Notes: generated from the letters alone by a model not told the origin. 30,204 nucleotides of DNA from Chara braunii (GCA_003427395.1 BFEA01000037.1:4232440-4262643), one strand, 5' to 3'; counted from the first letter of the stretch, positions 1 through 9,388 are shown. Translations and numbers: made by a program.

Positions 1-1527
1 GCCTGTACCGCCGTTGGCCTGGGTCTGGGCCCGGTGTCGGAAGACACAACGATCCGGTCCTCCTCCGTGTATCAGGACTCTACCTGATGTTGGCCTATGG
101 GAGGTCAATGAGCGTTCCGGGATTAAATTCCCTGGTACCCGGGCTGTACCATGACGTGGACCGGCCCTGTTTGGTGCTCGCCTCGACAAAAGGTGCGCCA
201 CAGGGCTTTCCATTGGTCCACGTAGGCTCGGCGCCCTGCTGTACAGCAGAGCACAACCGGCCTGTGGCCGTGGTAGCCACCGGGTTCGCCCTGGGACGCC
301 GAGGTGAAAAGACCGGTGTTGTCTTTTCTGCTGCGCACCGATTGCGCCCTAGGCAAGTTATGGGTTAGGTGCACGAAACAGAAAGTCATTGTCGGAAAGG
401 AAAAGAGAAAAAGAAAAATAAAATGCCAAGATTTAAACCCGCTTTTGTATGGGGAAAAGCCTGAGGCCGCAAGTCACTGAGATGCTATGATTTTCTGTCT
501 ATTGTTGTTATTGTTATAATTTTCCTATTCTTAGTTTCTCAACATTAGTTTTGTCACTTCGTAGGGAAGGTTGCCGATTCAGATTTCATACTGCAACAGG
601 TTTTATGGTCTGGGTCCTACCTGACCCCTTGTATACTGCCCGTACCAGACCTATTTGTCCGAATCGCGCAGGCCCCGGTGGCCAGGATAAGAAGCAGATA
701 TAGTGAGGACTAAAAGGAGGGAAATTAGTAAGAGAAAGAAGAGGAACGAAAAAGGTTGAGAATCGAGTGCTAGACTTGTGCGTGAATGTGGGTCGCTGTT
801 CAGGCAAGGGTGTTGCGCGGAGAAATTATGGGACGCCACCGTTTCCTTTTCAGCAATTAATATTATTATTCTCATTATTATTATTGTTATTATTACTTTA
901 CTAGTCTTCAGGTGCGGCCTTCCTTTTCCCCAGTTTCTGTTATATCATGGGGAGGCCAACGGTTCGGATTTTGATCTGTGGTCCTAGTTGGCCGGCCCCG
1001 TTTATTTGGTCTGAGAGTGAGCGCCGATTGAGCGCCGCGCGGTTAGGTCCCAAAAGAGGGGTGACCCGCGGCCGCATCGGTAGGAGGTTCGTCACCCCCT
1101 ATAGGAGGTCATGAACCCCCTCCTTACCATCGGACACGGGTACCCGATGATGGTAAGCCAGACTATGGGTTTTAAAGAAGGGCGAGCACCCACTAGTAAC
1201 CCATTATGGGACCACTGTGTCTGGTCTGTGGGGATGAGTTTGACCGTTGGCGTTTCGTATTTCTTTTTCTTTCGCGGAGTTGTTTTAGGAGTTATAGGAA
1301 TTTGAGTGCTGAAGTTTGAAAAATACTCGAAGCCCTCATTCAGAACACGATGTTACGGCCTATAAAAAAGAGAAGAGTTTAGCTGTACGCACGCTAGTCG
1401 CAGAGTATTTCCGCTGCACTAGCGCTGTGAGTCGGAGACGAGGGAAAGAGCGGAGTTCCGGGGCCTGTAAGGGGGCTGTCTCTGTGCGAGTGCTTGGAGA
1501 CTAAGTTCTTGGCTATTTCGAGTGACT
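1..1527. other. No recognisable gene
   Basis: I see no protein I recognise on either strand. The first 370 bases are GC-rich, and overlapping open frames of 60-93 codons run there in three frames, as expected by chance in GC-rich DNA. A short ATT-rich microsatellite lies at about 857-900. Two hairpins at 1123-1204 are listed separately. If the PBS-like site at 2674 is real, this stretch could be part of an old LTR, but no second LTR copy is present to test that. Confidence 0.5.
1123..1204. repeat. Two adjacent hairpins
   Basis: The first inverted repeat pairs CTTACCATCGG (1123-1133) with CCGATGATGGTAAG (1144-1157), leaving a 3-base bulge and a short loop. The second pairs ATGGGTT (1165-1171) with AACCCAT (1198-1204). 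Just upstream, TAGGAGGT is repeated about 20 bases apart (1081 and 1102), each copy followed by a C-rich run. The role is unknown; they could be remnants of a mobile-element end or RNA structure in a leader. Confidence 0.5.
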
Positions 1528-2049
1528 ATGGCATTGCATGGGTACAGGCCCGGATACTGGTATCACCAGGCCCGTTGGAAGCCCGTGTCCGGGGAAGGAC
1601 CCTGGATCACCGTCATACTCAACTGTGACGGTGGAGATGAGCTGGTACTGAAGATCACAGTGGAGGGAGCAAGAGAAGGGGAAATGCGGACTAACCCGAA
1701 GCTGCAGGACGCGATTTCAGAGGCGAGGGACCGAGCGGAGAGACGCTGTAGGCGGGATGGAGTGGCAGCAAGGCTACGGATAATGGTGGCTTACCACGAA
1801 ACTGAAACCTCGATGGACACAGCAGATCTGGAACAGGTCCACCAGGACAGAGACTCGGGAGGAGAGAGTGAGATGAGTGATGCGGATCGAAAAACGGATC
1901 TCAGGTCCTGGAACAGACCAGGTGAGATCCAGAGGCATCACCAAGCGGCAGACCCAGTGGAAGTGGGACCTGAGGCCAGCTCTCGACAACTGACGCCGAG
2001 GGGCCGCGGGACGGGAGAGAAGCAAAATAGGGGGAAAGGACGTGTGTGA
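1528..2049 (+). CDS. Hypothetical protein, 173 aa, charged tail
   Basis: This is an open frame of 173 codons from ATG at 1528. The start context is favourable (A at -3, G at +4). I do not recognise the protein. Residues about 25-50 read as two beta strands around a Gly-Gly-Asp turn (VILNCDGGDELVLKITV). Residues about 58-75 look like a charged helix (SEARDRAERRC) and residues about 80-90 like another strand (RLRIMVAYHE). The last 80 residues are polar, rich in D, E, R, Q and G, and probably disordered. The strand-turn-strand plus helix outline loosely resembles the small ORFs at 5454 and 6137, but I could not align it convincingly. Local GC content is high, so a chance ORF is possible. Confidence 0.35.
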   Translation: MALHGYRPGYWYHQARWKPVSGEGPWITVILNCDGGDELVLKITVEGAREGEMRTNPKLQDAISEARDRAERRCRRDGVAARLRIMVAYHETETSMDTADLEQVHQDRDSGGESEMSDADRKTDLRSWNRPGEIQRHHQAADPVEVGPEASSRQLTPRGRGTGEKQNRGKGRV

Positions 2050-4946
2050 GAGAGCAGCGCCCAGAGAGGGTCAAAATATGCTATTCTGAGAGACAAGTAG
2101 AGAGAGAGGGCAATGAGTTCGCGTGCGACAGGTGGCGTGTCCTGTGAGAGGGAGCGGTCAAAGTGTGCTGGTGAGACGCCGGGAGGGACGCGCTAGCCTC
2201 GGAGTTCGCTGTTGACGTCAAGCGCTATCGCACCACTGTGACTCGTCCAGTCATCGTGCGAGGCATCGTTTTCTTGAGAGACTCTGCTGGCGAGGGTCGT
2301 TCTAGGATGGAAGCCGCTAGGCATGAAGCAAAAGGCTAACTCGTGCTAAGGCAGTTAACAGAGAAGGAGGGTGAAGAGGGGAGAGCGAGACGAGTGAGCA
2401 GGTGGGAGGTGGTGATGTCAACTGGACTGCTGCTAGTGATGAGTTGGAGAGGTGACCGCAACGAATGATGCGCAAGAATGCGCGGGAGGTGCTCGGACTG
2501 CGTACGTCAGTCTTAGCTTCAATCGTTGTCCNTGCTCTCGCTCAAAACATTTCCGGACTGATGAGCCGCGGTTAGCTTCTGTGACTCGCCAGGATAACCA
2601 GCCTCCGTAGCTTCTTGAGTACTTATCAGTATAATCTGCCCTGTATCATCTCATACGTATCCCCTGAGAAGATTGGTATCGAAAGCGCTTCTTGTTCGTA
2701 CGCCAGGCAACTACGGTGCAAGCCTACGAGAGAAGTGAGTGTGGATGGGCTCAGTTCAGCGTGAGTAGCGCAACTGATTTTCGTGAGCTCCACCTAATAT
2801 GGGTACATTTTGAGTGCCGGGAGACTGAGTCGGTTTTTTTAAAAAACGGAGCAGTCGTTCAAGTCTTCCCTGTTGACGTCAAAATTTCTTGGGTGCTGGG
2901 GCATGCGCGAGTTCCCTCCCTTATTACTATTTCAAAGTGGAGTGGGGAGGTGAGCCGGATTCGTGCTACGAGGGATCGTGGACTATTAAGTTTTGTCCTG
3001 AAGGACAAAAGTGATGAGCATGGGTTGTTGATTAGCGAGCTCGGTGATCGGTGTTGGCCTGATGAGATTTGACTATTGATAGGCAAAAGGACGCGAGCTT
3101 GAACTTAAAACGCAAGAGTCAGTCACCTTTGATGGAGTAATGACGATGTGATTAAAAGGGACTAAACTGAGCGACAGTTAAGTATGCTTGGTTGTTGAAG
3201 AATCACGCCGATTATTTGTTGATGACCTGGTTTTGAGCCCTGATTAATGAGCAAAAGGAAACTAGTATTGAGGAAGATAGCTTACCTACTGGCTAAGTAC
3301 CTGTTCGACGGGGATTAGCTGTCTGCACTCTAATTTAGCTGGTTCAGGCATATAATGAATTATGGATAAATGATCCCAGACATAGGTGCATCTGTGGGTT
3401 AGACCTCAGATCGTAAGTATGAACAGGACAAAGTCCTAATTGTGATGACTAGACAGAACCGGGCCATAGTTGTTTTCTTTCTTTCTGTTGGGAAAAGTAA
3501 AAGCAAAAGGTTTCGCAGCTGCAGTGTGAGTCTGGCGAGCAGTCATGTAAATTGTTGTATTTTCCTGGGCAATGGTATTCAAGGGATAATTGAGCGAGGC
3601 CTGTAGTTGGAAACCTTTGGGCGTGTCATTGAGGGTGGACTTGTGATTAGCTCGACATTAGGCAAAGTTCACAGATAACCCAGGTTTGGGTCTCACTCGT
3701 ATTGATGACAAAGGTGCTGAGTAGGGTCTGAGAGGAAATTCACCGTTGCATTATTCGCGAGAAAGAGACTTCCGCTGGTATTGCATCTATATTCTTCCCC
3801 TATGCGTAATGGGCTGTATGGCGTCGTCCGAGTCCACCATACCAGAGTTGTCACTGATTAAAATCGGATCATGTGTTGAACGTGAGTCAACTGACCCCGT
3901 GCATCGTCCAAGTGAGGGAGCCTACCTGTGCAGTCATATGTGGGGGACGAAACAGGCCCTTGCCAAGAATGTCCCAAACCTTACTATCTGAAGACGAGCC
4001 TTCTAGCCGACGAAGTAGTCTGTTTCAAGAGCGAACAATTTTATGAGTCGTATTCAGCTCAATTGTGTGATGTTCCTTCTTCCAACTCGATAGTCCATGT
4101 TAAACCTTTTGGCGGCATGTTATCGGCGGGGCCAGCTGCATTGAATCCGCTGCGAATAATGCAAACAATCTTGGACGGAGAAAGGAAGTATGTTAGTAGT
4201 ATTCGGCGTGTGACCTGAGTTATGGCCTGCTCAAGGGCATATCAGAGAGGGAAAGCCTGGTGCTAGTGAGTTGGCGTGGCCCTAGGGTCGCCTGAGCTGA
4301 CCCCATACCCTGGACTGGAGGACTGAACCAAGGGAGCTGTCAGTAGAGGGGGCTTTTGCAAACCTGCTTCTGTTCCCAACTAACCGACGGGTAACCTCCA
4401 GTTCATAAGGACGTTGACCAAGTCGAACCGGAGACTTAACGTTTTAAGAACTGTTACTGGAAACTCGAGGAAGGTAATTGAAAACGCCTGGTGAACATGA
4501 GAGTAAATGAAGAGGGAAGTACTAATGTTAGTGAATGATCAGGGATTCATTGGTTACCCCCTCTACATCTACAGATCAGACGAAAAACTACACAGTCCCT
4601 ACTCGTACGATGAGATTGTTGGGAAAGGATAATGTTAGCATCTAAGGAGAGCTTCAAGGTATTTAGGCCTCTCCTTGAGAACTCTGCCTGAAAAAGTTAA
4701 CTAAAAGGCGATCCACGACTTTAGACACATAAAGCTGTTTACAGTAAACAATGTCGGGCATGCACAATAGTGCGCGGTGCTCAGTGCAATTTGGTACTCA
4801 GCATAGTGGAAAGCGGATAACGACTCGTTGTTATCGACTGTAAGCGGGCAGCATACAATTCGGACCAGCATTTAACGAGTAATTAAGCAACGCACGGTCA
4901 AATGTTGATCAGTGTTCAACCTGCTATTAAGCAAAGCTTTTAATCC
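2050..4946. other. No supported gene
   Basis: The open frame at 2692-3072 has no ATG in 126 codons. The frame at about 3916-4218 contains a CxxC-like pair (GPCQEC) but lacks an ATG for its first two-thirds. Neither resembles a family I know. One undetermined base (N) lies at 2532. A short self-complementary run (GTTTTTTTAAAAAAC) is at about 2833. A weak PBS-like site at 2674-2686 is listed separately. The region could be the leader of a decayed retroelement. Confidence 0.45.
2674..2686 (+). other. Weak Met-type PBS-like site
   Basis: The bases TGGTATCGAAAGC resemble the plant-type initiator-Met primer-binding sequence TGGTATCAGAGC and the two better sites at 15977 and 18589 (TGGTATCGGAGC). 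The first eight bases match those sites, with mismatches after that. If real, DNA upstream would be an LTR and DNA downstream the leader of an element containing the 5454-7104 ORFs. No matching LTR pair is visible, so this is only a suggestion. Confidence 0.2.
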
Positions 4947-5300
4947 GACTCAGACAACTTTGGTTCGATCCAGACGACTTTCGTTCGACTCAAGTAATTT
5001 CTACCTGACTCAGACAAATTTGACTCAGATAATTTTTTACTAGATCCTAACTAGACTATGGCAACCTGAACCAGACATGAACAACTCGAACCAGATCCAG
5101 GCTACATAAACCAGAGTTGGGCAAGCCTCAAAACAGACTCAGGCCGTTCAACGCAGGTTCAGGTAATTCAGTGCAGGATCAGGAAATCCAATGCAGAATC
5201 AGAGAGTTTGGCACAGACTCAACTCATTTATGCATGGATTCAGCGAACGCAGGCTCAACCAACAGATAAGCCCAGACTCGGCTAAATCAGTGTGGACTCA
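4947..5300 (+). repeat. Degenerate ~20-bp minisatellite (GACTCAGAC...)
   Basis: Repeated units of about 20 bases follow GACTCAGACAACTTTGGTTC. They are clear at 4947-5040, where successive units begin GACTCAGAC, GATCCAGAC, GACTCAAGT, GACTCAGAC and GACTCAGAT. They become irregular (CAGACTCAG, CAGGTTCAGG, CAGAATCAG) toward 5300. The block lies directly upstream of the small ORF at 5454. It contains GGTTCGATCC, which matches a pol III B-box, but no tRNA fold surrounds it. Confidence 0.6.
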
Positions 5301-5453
5301 GTAGACTTGGCATAGACCCTACAAGACGAACACAGAACGCATGTACAGCTACTTGTCCGATCTGTGTCTAGTTACCCGGATTCCGCAAGCAGCTTCTGGT
5401 AGACATCAAGGTCTCTATGCACAGGGGTGAAAGAAGAGGTGTTCCGCAGGAAG

Positions 5454-5705
5454 ATGGAGGGAGAGAGAAGACTGAGGGTGATATGTACTCTACATCAAGA
5501 CAAAAGTGAGGGTTGGGAGGAAAGAGTTATACATGGCCTTTGTTATCAGAAAAGACTCATGATGGAACTGGCCTTAGAGCGAGTAAAGAACCAGACATTT
5601 ATCGAGTATACCTTCTACATTCATGGGTCAGATGGGAGATTACACAGTACCTTCTCATCGGTAGGATCTGTTGAGGCGGCGAGGAGAAAGGTTAATGAAA
5701 ATTAG
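5454..5705 (+). CDS. Small ORF S1, 83 aa, unknown family
   Basis: S1 is an ATG-to-TAG frame of 83 codons. The start context is strong (A at -3, G at +4: AAGATGGAGG). Upstream GTG at 5427 is in frame, but ATG at 5454 matches the start of its paralogue S2 at 6137. Aligned by eye, the two share about 30 of 75 residues. Shared features are Met-Glu at the N-terminus, RVxCxLxQ, a Trp near residue 21, a Met-Met-Glu helix, IEYT, and SVGxxExARRxV at the C-terminus. The only large gap is about eight residues, a multiple of three bases. The likely outline is strand, helix, strand-turn-strand, helix. I do not recognise the family. The IxYTxY motif also appears in repeat R6 of the downstream retroelement, so S1 may be an element-encoded accessory protein. 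Confidence 0.55.
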   Translation: MEGERRLRVICTLHQDKSEGWEERVIHGLCYQKRLMMELALERVKNQTFIEYTFYIHGSDGRLHSTFSSVGSVEAARRKVNEN

Positions 5706-5849
5706 TAGAAAAGCTTAGCCATCACCACTGAGAGAGACAAGTTCACCTCATGCAGACTCAGACTAGAGAAAACAGGGAGGTTTCTGTAAACAGATCACAA
5801 CGGATCACCTAGTATATCGACGGAACACGAACAACCATTGTATTAATTG

Positions 5850-6060
5850 GCATTTCAGCAGCAATCAATCTGTTTTCTATTCGGTTGTCAGTCAGTTATC
5901 TAATCAGCAACCAATCCCTTTCCTCTAACTAGCAGCTAGTTCTCTCAACAGCAATCAGTGAACAACAGTCAGTTAAGTAAGTTATAAGCAACACTTCAGG
6001 GCGGCAATCCTAGTGACAGCAGACAAACAGCAACCTGAGAACAGCAATCTACCCAATAGC
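5850..6060 (+). repeat. Degenerate AGCAATCAGT repeat, left block
   Basis: Variants of CAGCAATCAGT and CAGTCAGTTA recur irregularly (AGCAGCAATCAATC, GTCAGTCAGTTA, AACAGCAATCAGTG, ACAGTCAGTTAAG, AACAGCAATC). This block precedes small ORF S2, and a cleaner version of the same repeat follows it at 6403-6545. Function unknown. Confidence 0.5.
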
Positions 6061-6136
6061 CTTCTCATACCTGGATCATCCAGGAGTCACCCGTCTCGAG
6101 ATGGGTGAACTGATGTAGTGATAATTCGGTGAGAAT

Positions 6137-6367
6137 ATGGAGAGCATCAACTCGGTTAGAGTCTCCTGCTCGCTGTATCAGAGCACCGCAAAGACCTGGA
6201 GGGAGAGTGCAGTTGAGGAATACAATCAGCAGACCACTATGATGATGGAACATGCTAAAATCGAATACACATACAATTTGCATGACAAGAACGTCAGACT
6301 GTGTGCCACCATAACTTCAGTAGGCACTATCGAGGAAGCAAGGAGGACTGTTGGCAGTCATCAGTGA
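6137..6367 (+). CDS. Small ORF S2, 76 aa, paralogue of S1
   Basis: S2 is an ATG-to-TGA frame of 76 codons with a strong start context (A at -3, G at +4: AATATGGAGA). It aligns over its whole length with S1 (5454-5705), beginning and ending at equivalent points. Conserved positions include RVSC, a Trp at residue 21, MMME, IEYT and SVGTIEEARRTV. Both copies stay open although about 60% of residues differ and the length difference is in frame. That suggests past selection on protein rather than chance. S2 sits between two blocks of CAATCAGTT-type repeats and ends about 215 bases before the T1 domain copy. The family is unrecognised and no function is proposed. Confidence 0.55.
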   Translation: MESINSVRVSCSLYQSTAKTWRESAVEEYNQQTTMMMEHAKIEYTYNLHDKNVRLCATITSVGTIEEARRTVGSHQ

Positions 6368-6402
6368 ATGTTTTGTCTGAACGAGAACTTATCCGGAGAT
6401 TC

Positions 6403-6545
6403 AGTAATCCTCTAATCAGCAGTTAATCATCAACAATCAGTTATTATTAGCAATCAGTCTCAGCAATCAGTTTTCAGCAATCAGTTTTTTTAGCGATCAG
6501 TTTTAGGCAATCAGTTTTCTGCGGTCAGTTGGCAATCAGTTTTCA
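6403..6545 (+). repeat. CAATCAGTTTT tandem repeat, right block
   Basis: Roughly ten imperfect copies of a 10-15 base unit (GCAATCAGTTTTCA, GCAATCAGTTTTTT, GCGATCAGTTTTAG and similar) run in the same direction. Unit spacing is irregular and there are no constant repeats with unique spacers, so it is not CRISPR-like. It bridges S2 and the T1 domain copy. Confidence 0.65.
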
Positions 6546-6582
6546 GGGATAGTCTGACCAGCTTAAACTGGCAAGAGTACTC

Positions 6583-7104
6583 ATGAGCACAGTTCAGTCT
6601 ACTCCGGTCAGTGAATCAGTGTTGGCCAGCCTCAACCGGATTTCATGCAAGGAAGCATTCCATTATCAGTATGTTAGTGTCATTGGTTTCAGACAGGGAG
6701 ATCTGTCAATTTTCATTGTCTAGACCAGTTTTGNTGATGGCACTATCCACGATCTGAGGCCTTACCTGAGGAAGGGCAGAGAGAGAGAGCTCGATGAGAG
6801 TGGCACTACGCTGATCTGCAGCTTCGGGCCTATGCTCTATACTGATTATCCTAGGCCTCCAGTCCCTCCTCTTCTCATAGATGGCACGAGTTGGCTGGAT
6901 GTGATTGGATTGGCAAAAAGATACATCTCCCCGGCGGTGATCGACATTGACGCATTAACTGAGCCCACCGAGTATCCCTACCTCAGACGAGGAGACTTTT
7001 CAGTGGACGGGCTACCTACTTTGTGGGAGGAGTTTTGCTCCATTGTTAACTACCGTGTCATGTGCCTCGGATGGTCTTGCTCAAAGCTTGCTGGCTACAG
7101 GTGA
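6583..7104 (+). pseudogene. T1: broken copy of the R domain
   Basis: The frame starting at ATG 6583 carries one internal TAG (6721-6723), one undetermined base (N at 6734) and then runs open to the stop at 7104. It matches repeat R1 (7991-8402) of the downstream element. Shared blocks are SLNRIS plus EAFHYQY (compare SLNTVS and EAFPYEV in R2), then FxDGTIHDLRPYLRKG (compare FLEGDIYDIHPYVKEG in R1), then PPVPPLLIDGTSWLDVI (compare PPIPDSYCDGTKWLPII in R1). After that the likeness fades into a possible start of a second repeat (GLPTLWEEF) and stops near 7104, where the putative LTR begins. The simplest reading is that T1 belongs to an older related element that was interrupted here. It could instead be an independent gene relic. 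Confidence 0.55.
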
Positions 7105-7666
7105 CTTTTTGTCACGAAGCCTCCATCTCAGATTGTACGTGGGCATGGGTCACGGCACCAGAAAAGATCAGTAAAAAGAGATTGAGAGAGACTGACTAGA
7201 GGGATGAGTGAGGACTCTTGACAGGTGCTGACCATGCTCGTTTACATGTACCTTATGATATTATTATGAGTTCTCATTCTTCCCTCATTCAGTTGCCCAT
7301 GTCTTTGCTCAAGTCATTCAGTCTTATTTTTTGCATTATTCTTGCTTGATGATTGCCTTCGTGAATGTTTTGTCACAGTTCTCAAAATCAGATTGACATA
7401 ATTGATGCATGCATAGCACCCCATAATTTTATGATTATTATTTGTATAATTCTCTGTTGTTCCGAATCAAAATAAAAGATTCATAAAACCGGGGACCGGC
7501 GAAGACCACAATTGAAGGGTCTCGCTCGAAGCCAGACGCACACAACAGGAAGGGATTTGCATTATTTAATTTATTCTATTTATTGCAATAACTTACAAAA
7601 ATCATGCGTGACAGTCTGTTGGCTTTCCGGTCACCCGAAGTAGGCCCGACTGGAAAAAGTGCAACA
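7102..7666 (+). mobile_element. Putative 5' LTR of the plus-strand element
   Basis: The right boundary is inferred from the primer-binding site at 7671: the bases just before it read GCAACA, a typical LTR end in CA, with four A bases between. The left boundary is not determined. TGACTTTTTGTCA at 7102 is a plausible TG start and coincides with the point where the T1 coding likeness ends. An AATAAAA run at about 7471 could be a TATA or polyadenylation signal. The 3' LTR is missing because the element is truncated, so neither length nor target duplication can be checked. No gene is seen inside. Confidence 0.4.
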
Positions 7667-7670
7667 AAAA

Positions 7671-7688
7671 TGGCGTCGTTGTCGGGGA
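7671..7688 (+). other. Primer-binding site, tRNA-Asp type
   Basis: The 18 bases TGGCGTCGTTGTCGGGGA match the primer-binding sequence TGGCGCCGTTGCCGGGGA of plant Athila-type Ty3/gypsy elements, complementary to the 3' end of tRNA-Asp, at 16 of 18 positions. Both differences are C to T within CCG. This site would prime minus-strand DNA synthesis. It fixes the 5' LTR boundary just upstream and shows that the coding region from about 7991 is inside a retroelement. Confidence 0.7.
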
Positions 7689-7990
7689 CATGAAAAGGTT
7701 TTCGTGTCCGGAACGAACCTGGGTCATCATCATCGTCTTTGAGCTTTGATTAGAACTTGAGAACTGTTGACATTTTTGTGAGCTTCATGTTAACTTTATT
7801 ATTCTCATTTAAGTCTCGATTTTCTTGAGAATCACGACTGCTGACCGTGATTTATTTCTTCCTTGTATGAGGTACCACACTGAATCGGGAAAAGGAGATT
7901 GATATTATTGACTGGAGAGAATCGAGCTTGATACCAGGTATGCCCAATTATCGCCCAACACACTGAAAGGAATTGAAAGGAAGAGAGTAA

Positions 7991-8402
7991 AATGGATCGG
8001 GACAGATGCTGGTCGACGGTGTTCTGAAAGAATTGTCTAAATTTACTACAAGAGGGATATTTCCTTACAGGTATGAGGCTTGTTGGGGCTATCATTCTTG
8101 TGGCTCAACCATCTGTGTAGTGCTGACTCATTTTTTGGAGGGAGATATCTACGATATCCACCCATATGTCAAGGAAGGAGGCAGCAATGATGGTGATAAT
8201 TTTAATTGGTTATGGGAGATCGTGATCCAATTTATTTATGATGAAAAGACAGATTTGATGAAGCAAAAGAGGAAAGTGGAATGGGGTATAATGCCAGTAA
8301 CATACAAGACTGCTCCAATCCCTCCTATACCTGACAGCTATTGTGATGGGACTAAGTGGCTGCCGATAATCAACATGGTATTGACAAGAGAAAAAAAAAA
8401 CA
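7991..8402 (+). pseudogene. R1: first copy of the R domain
   Basis: The frame is open from 7991 (no upstream coding) with an ATG at 8006. It passes a run of A bases at 8391-8400, where the frame changes into R2. Recognisable blocks are FPYRYEA (about residue 20 from the ATG), a hydrophobic strand TICVVLTHF, EGDIYDIHPYV, and a C-terminal PPIP...DGTKWLPIINMV. The last block is equivalent to DDWFAVIEFAQKVK in R2. R1 is closest to T1 at 6583-7104. Unlike R2-R4 it has an insertion rich in D and N after the IYDIHPYV block. Function unknown. Confidence 0.55.
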
Positions 8403-8894
8403 GTGGTCATGAGAGTTGAAGAGGTTTCAGTAGAAGTAATCAGACAAAGAAGGTCAAATTTCGGCAGAGGTTCGGGTCCAAGTCAAGAGAAGATTGAAGG
8501 TCTCCTAAGGTCACTGAATACTGTAAGCAAGAGAGAGGCATTTCCATACGAAGTTGTCAGGTATGAGATGGTCGAGAGCGGATGGGAGCAGGAACGATTA
8601 TATGTACTGACATTTTATTTCACAGATTTGGATGTGTATGATGCGAGGATCTATGTTCCAAAAGAAAGAAGCGTTGATGCAGTGTATGGGAGATGCTAGG
8701 GATTTGCTGAAGAGGTAGTACTGAGAGAGAAAGAGAGACTTAAGAGAGAGAACAAACGTTTCACTGGGTCTACTCGATTTACTGTCTTCCAGGGATTTTC
8801 AGCTCCTCCCTTGCCTGATATAAATTTATCAAAAGATGATTGGTTTGCGGTGATTGAGTTTGCCCAGAAAGTGAAAAGAGGTCAAAGAGTCTGA
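8403..8894 (+). pseudogene. R2: second copy of the R domain
   Basis: This repeat shows the cleanest pattern. A charged start is followed by EGLLRSLN, REAFPYEVVRYE, LYVLTFYFTDLDVYD, RIYVPKE, a basic helix (REKERLKRENKR), APPLPD and DDWFAVIEFAQKVK. A single in-frame TAG at 8697-8699 sits where R3 has Trp (CW in R3), consistent with TGG to TAG. The stop TGA at 8892 overlaps ATG 8894 of R3. I read this as a one-base frame slip in a former single ORF, not as translational coupling. Confidence 0.6.
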
Positions 8895-9388
8895 TGAGTC
8901 AACGTAATGTACCCTTGAGGGAGAAATCTAAGCTTAGACTGGTAAGAGGCCATGCAGGGCTGAGTAGGGCCGAATCAGACAAACTGCTGAATTTTCTTAA
9001 TTCTATAGCGTGTAAGGTTGTAATCCCTTATGAAATCGTGAGGTATGAAGCCATAAAGGGATCAGGGCGGAAACAAAACAGTCTGTATGTTCTTACATGC
9101 TATTTTATTGATCTTGATGAATATGATATTGGGATTTATGTGCCGAAACAAAGATTTGATGAGAGCCGAAAAGATGCGTGTTGGCAACGAACTTCGGATC
9201 TTACACATGATGAGAAAAGAAGATTAGAGCGGGAAGGAAGGAACTTCTCCTTTAGTACCTATGTCAGACCTTTTGTTGGGATACCATCTCCGCCTGTTGA
9301 GGGACTCACGTTCTCAAGAGATAATTGGTATGCTGTGACGAAGTTTGCATAGAAAGTGAAGAGCGCCCAAGAAGAATACTCTCAGTAG
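8894..9388 (+). pseudogene. R3: third copy of the R domain
   Basis: ATG 8894 opens a 152-codon frame ending at TAG 9350. Beyond that stop the frame continues as KVKSAQEEYSQ, equivalent to QKVKRGQ in R2, so the TAG replaces the R2 glutamine (CAG to TAG). Blocks are DKLLNFLNSI, VIPYEIVRYEA, LYVLTCYFIDLDEYDI, IYVPKQ, a basic helix (HDEKRRLEREG), a PSPP stretch and DNWYAVTKFA. Across the core (IPYEIVRYE to IYVPK) about half of the residues match R2. No catalytic motif is apparent. Confidence 0.6.

Noticed and set aside
87-389. Overlapping ORFs of 61-93 codons on both strands
   Set aside because: GC-rich DNA leaves several frames open together; no protein-like pattern or family match.
2692-3072. 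126-codon open frame
   Set aside because: Contains no ATG and resembles nothing known; no splice context could be supported.
3746-4218. Two overlapping frames with Cys pairs (GPCQEC)
   Set aside because: Different phases, poor or missing ATG starts, and no recognisable zinc-finger spacing.
4947-4990. GGTTCGATCC as a tRNA B-box
   Set aside because: It is one unit of the minisatellite; no A-box or cloverleaf can be drawn around it.
6403-6545. CRISPR-like array
   Set aside because: Repeats are degenerate, directly abutting and irregular, without constant repeats and unique spacers; the genome is eukaryotic.
8892-8896. TGATG stop-start overlap as translational coupling
   Set aside because: Neighbouring R units are joined by frame slips elsewhere too; this is better explained as a one-base lesion in one long ORF.
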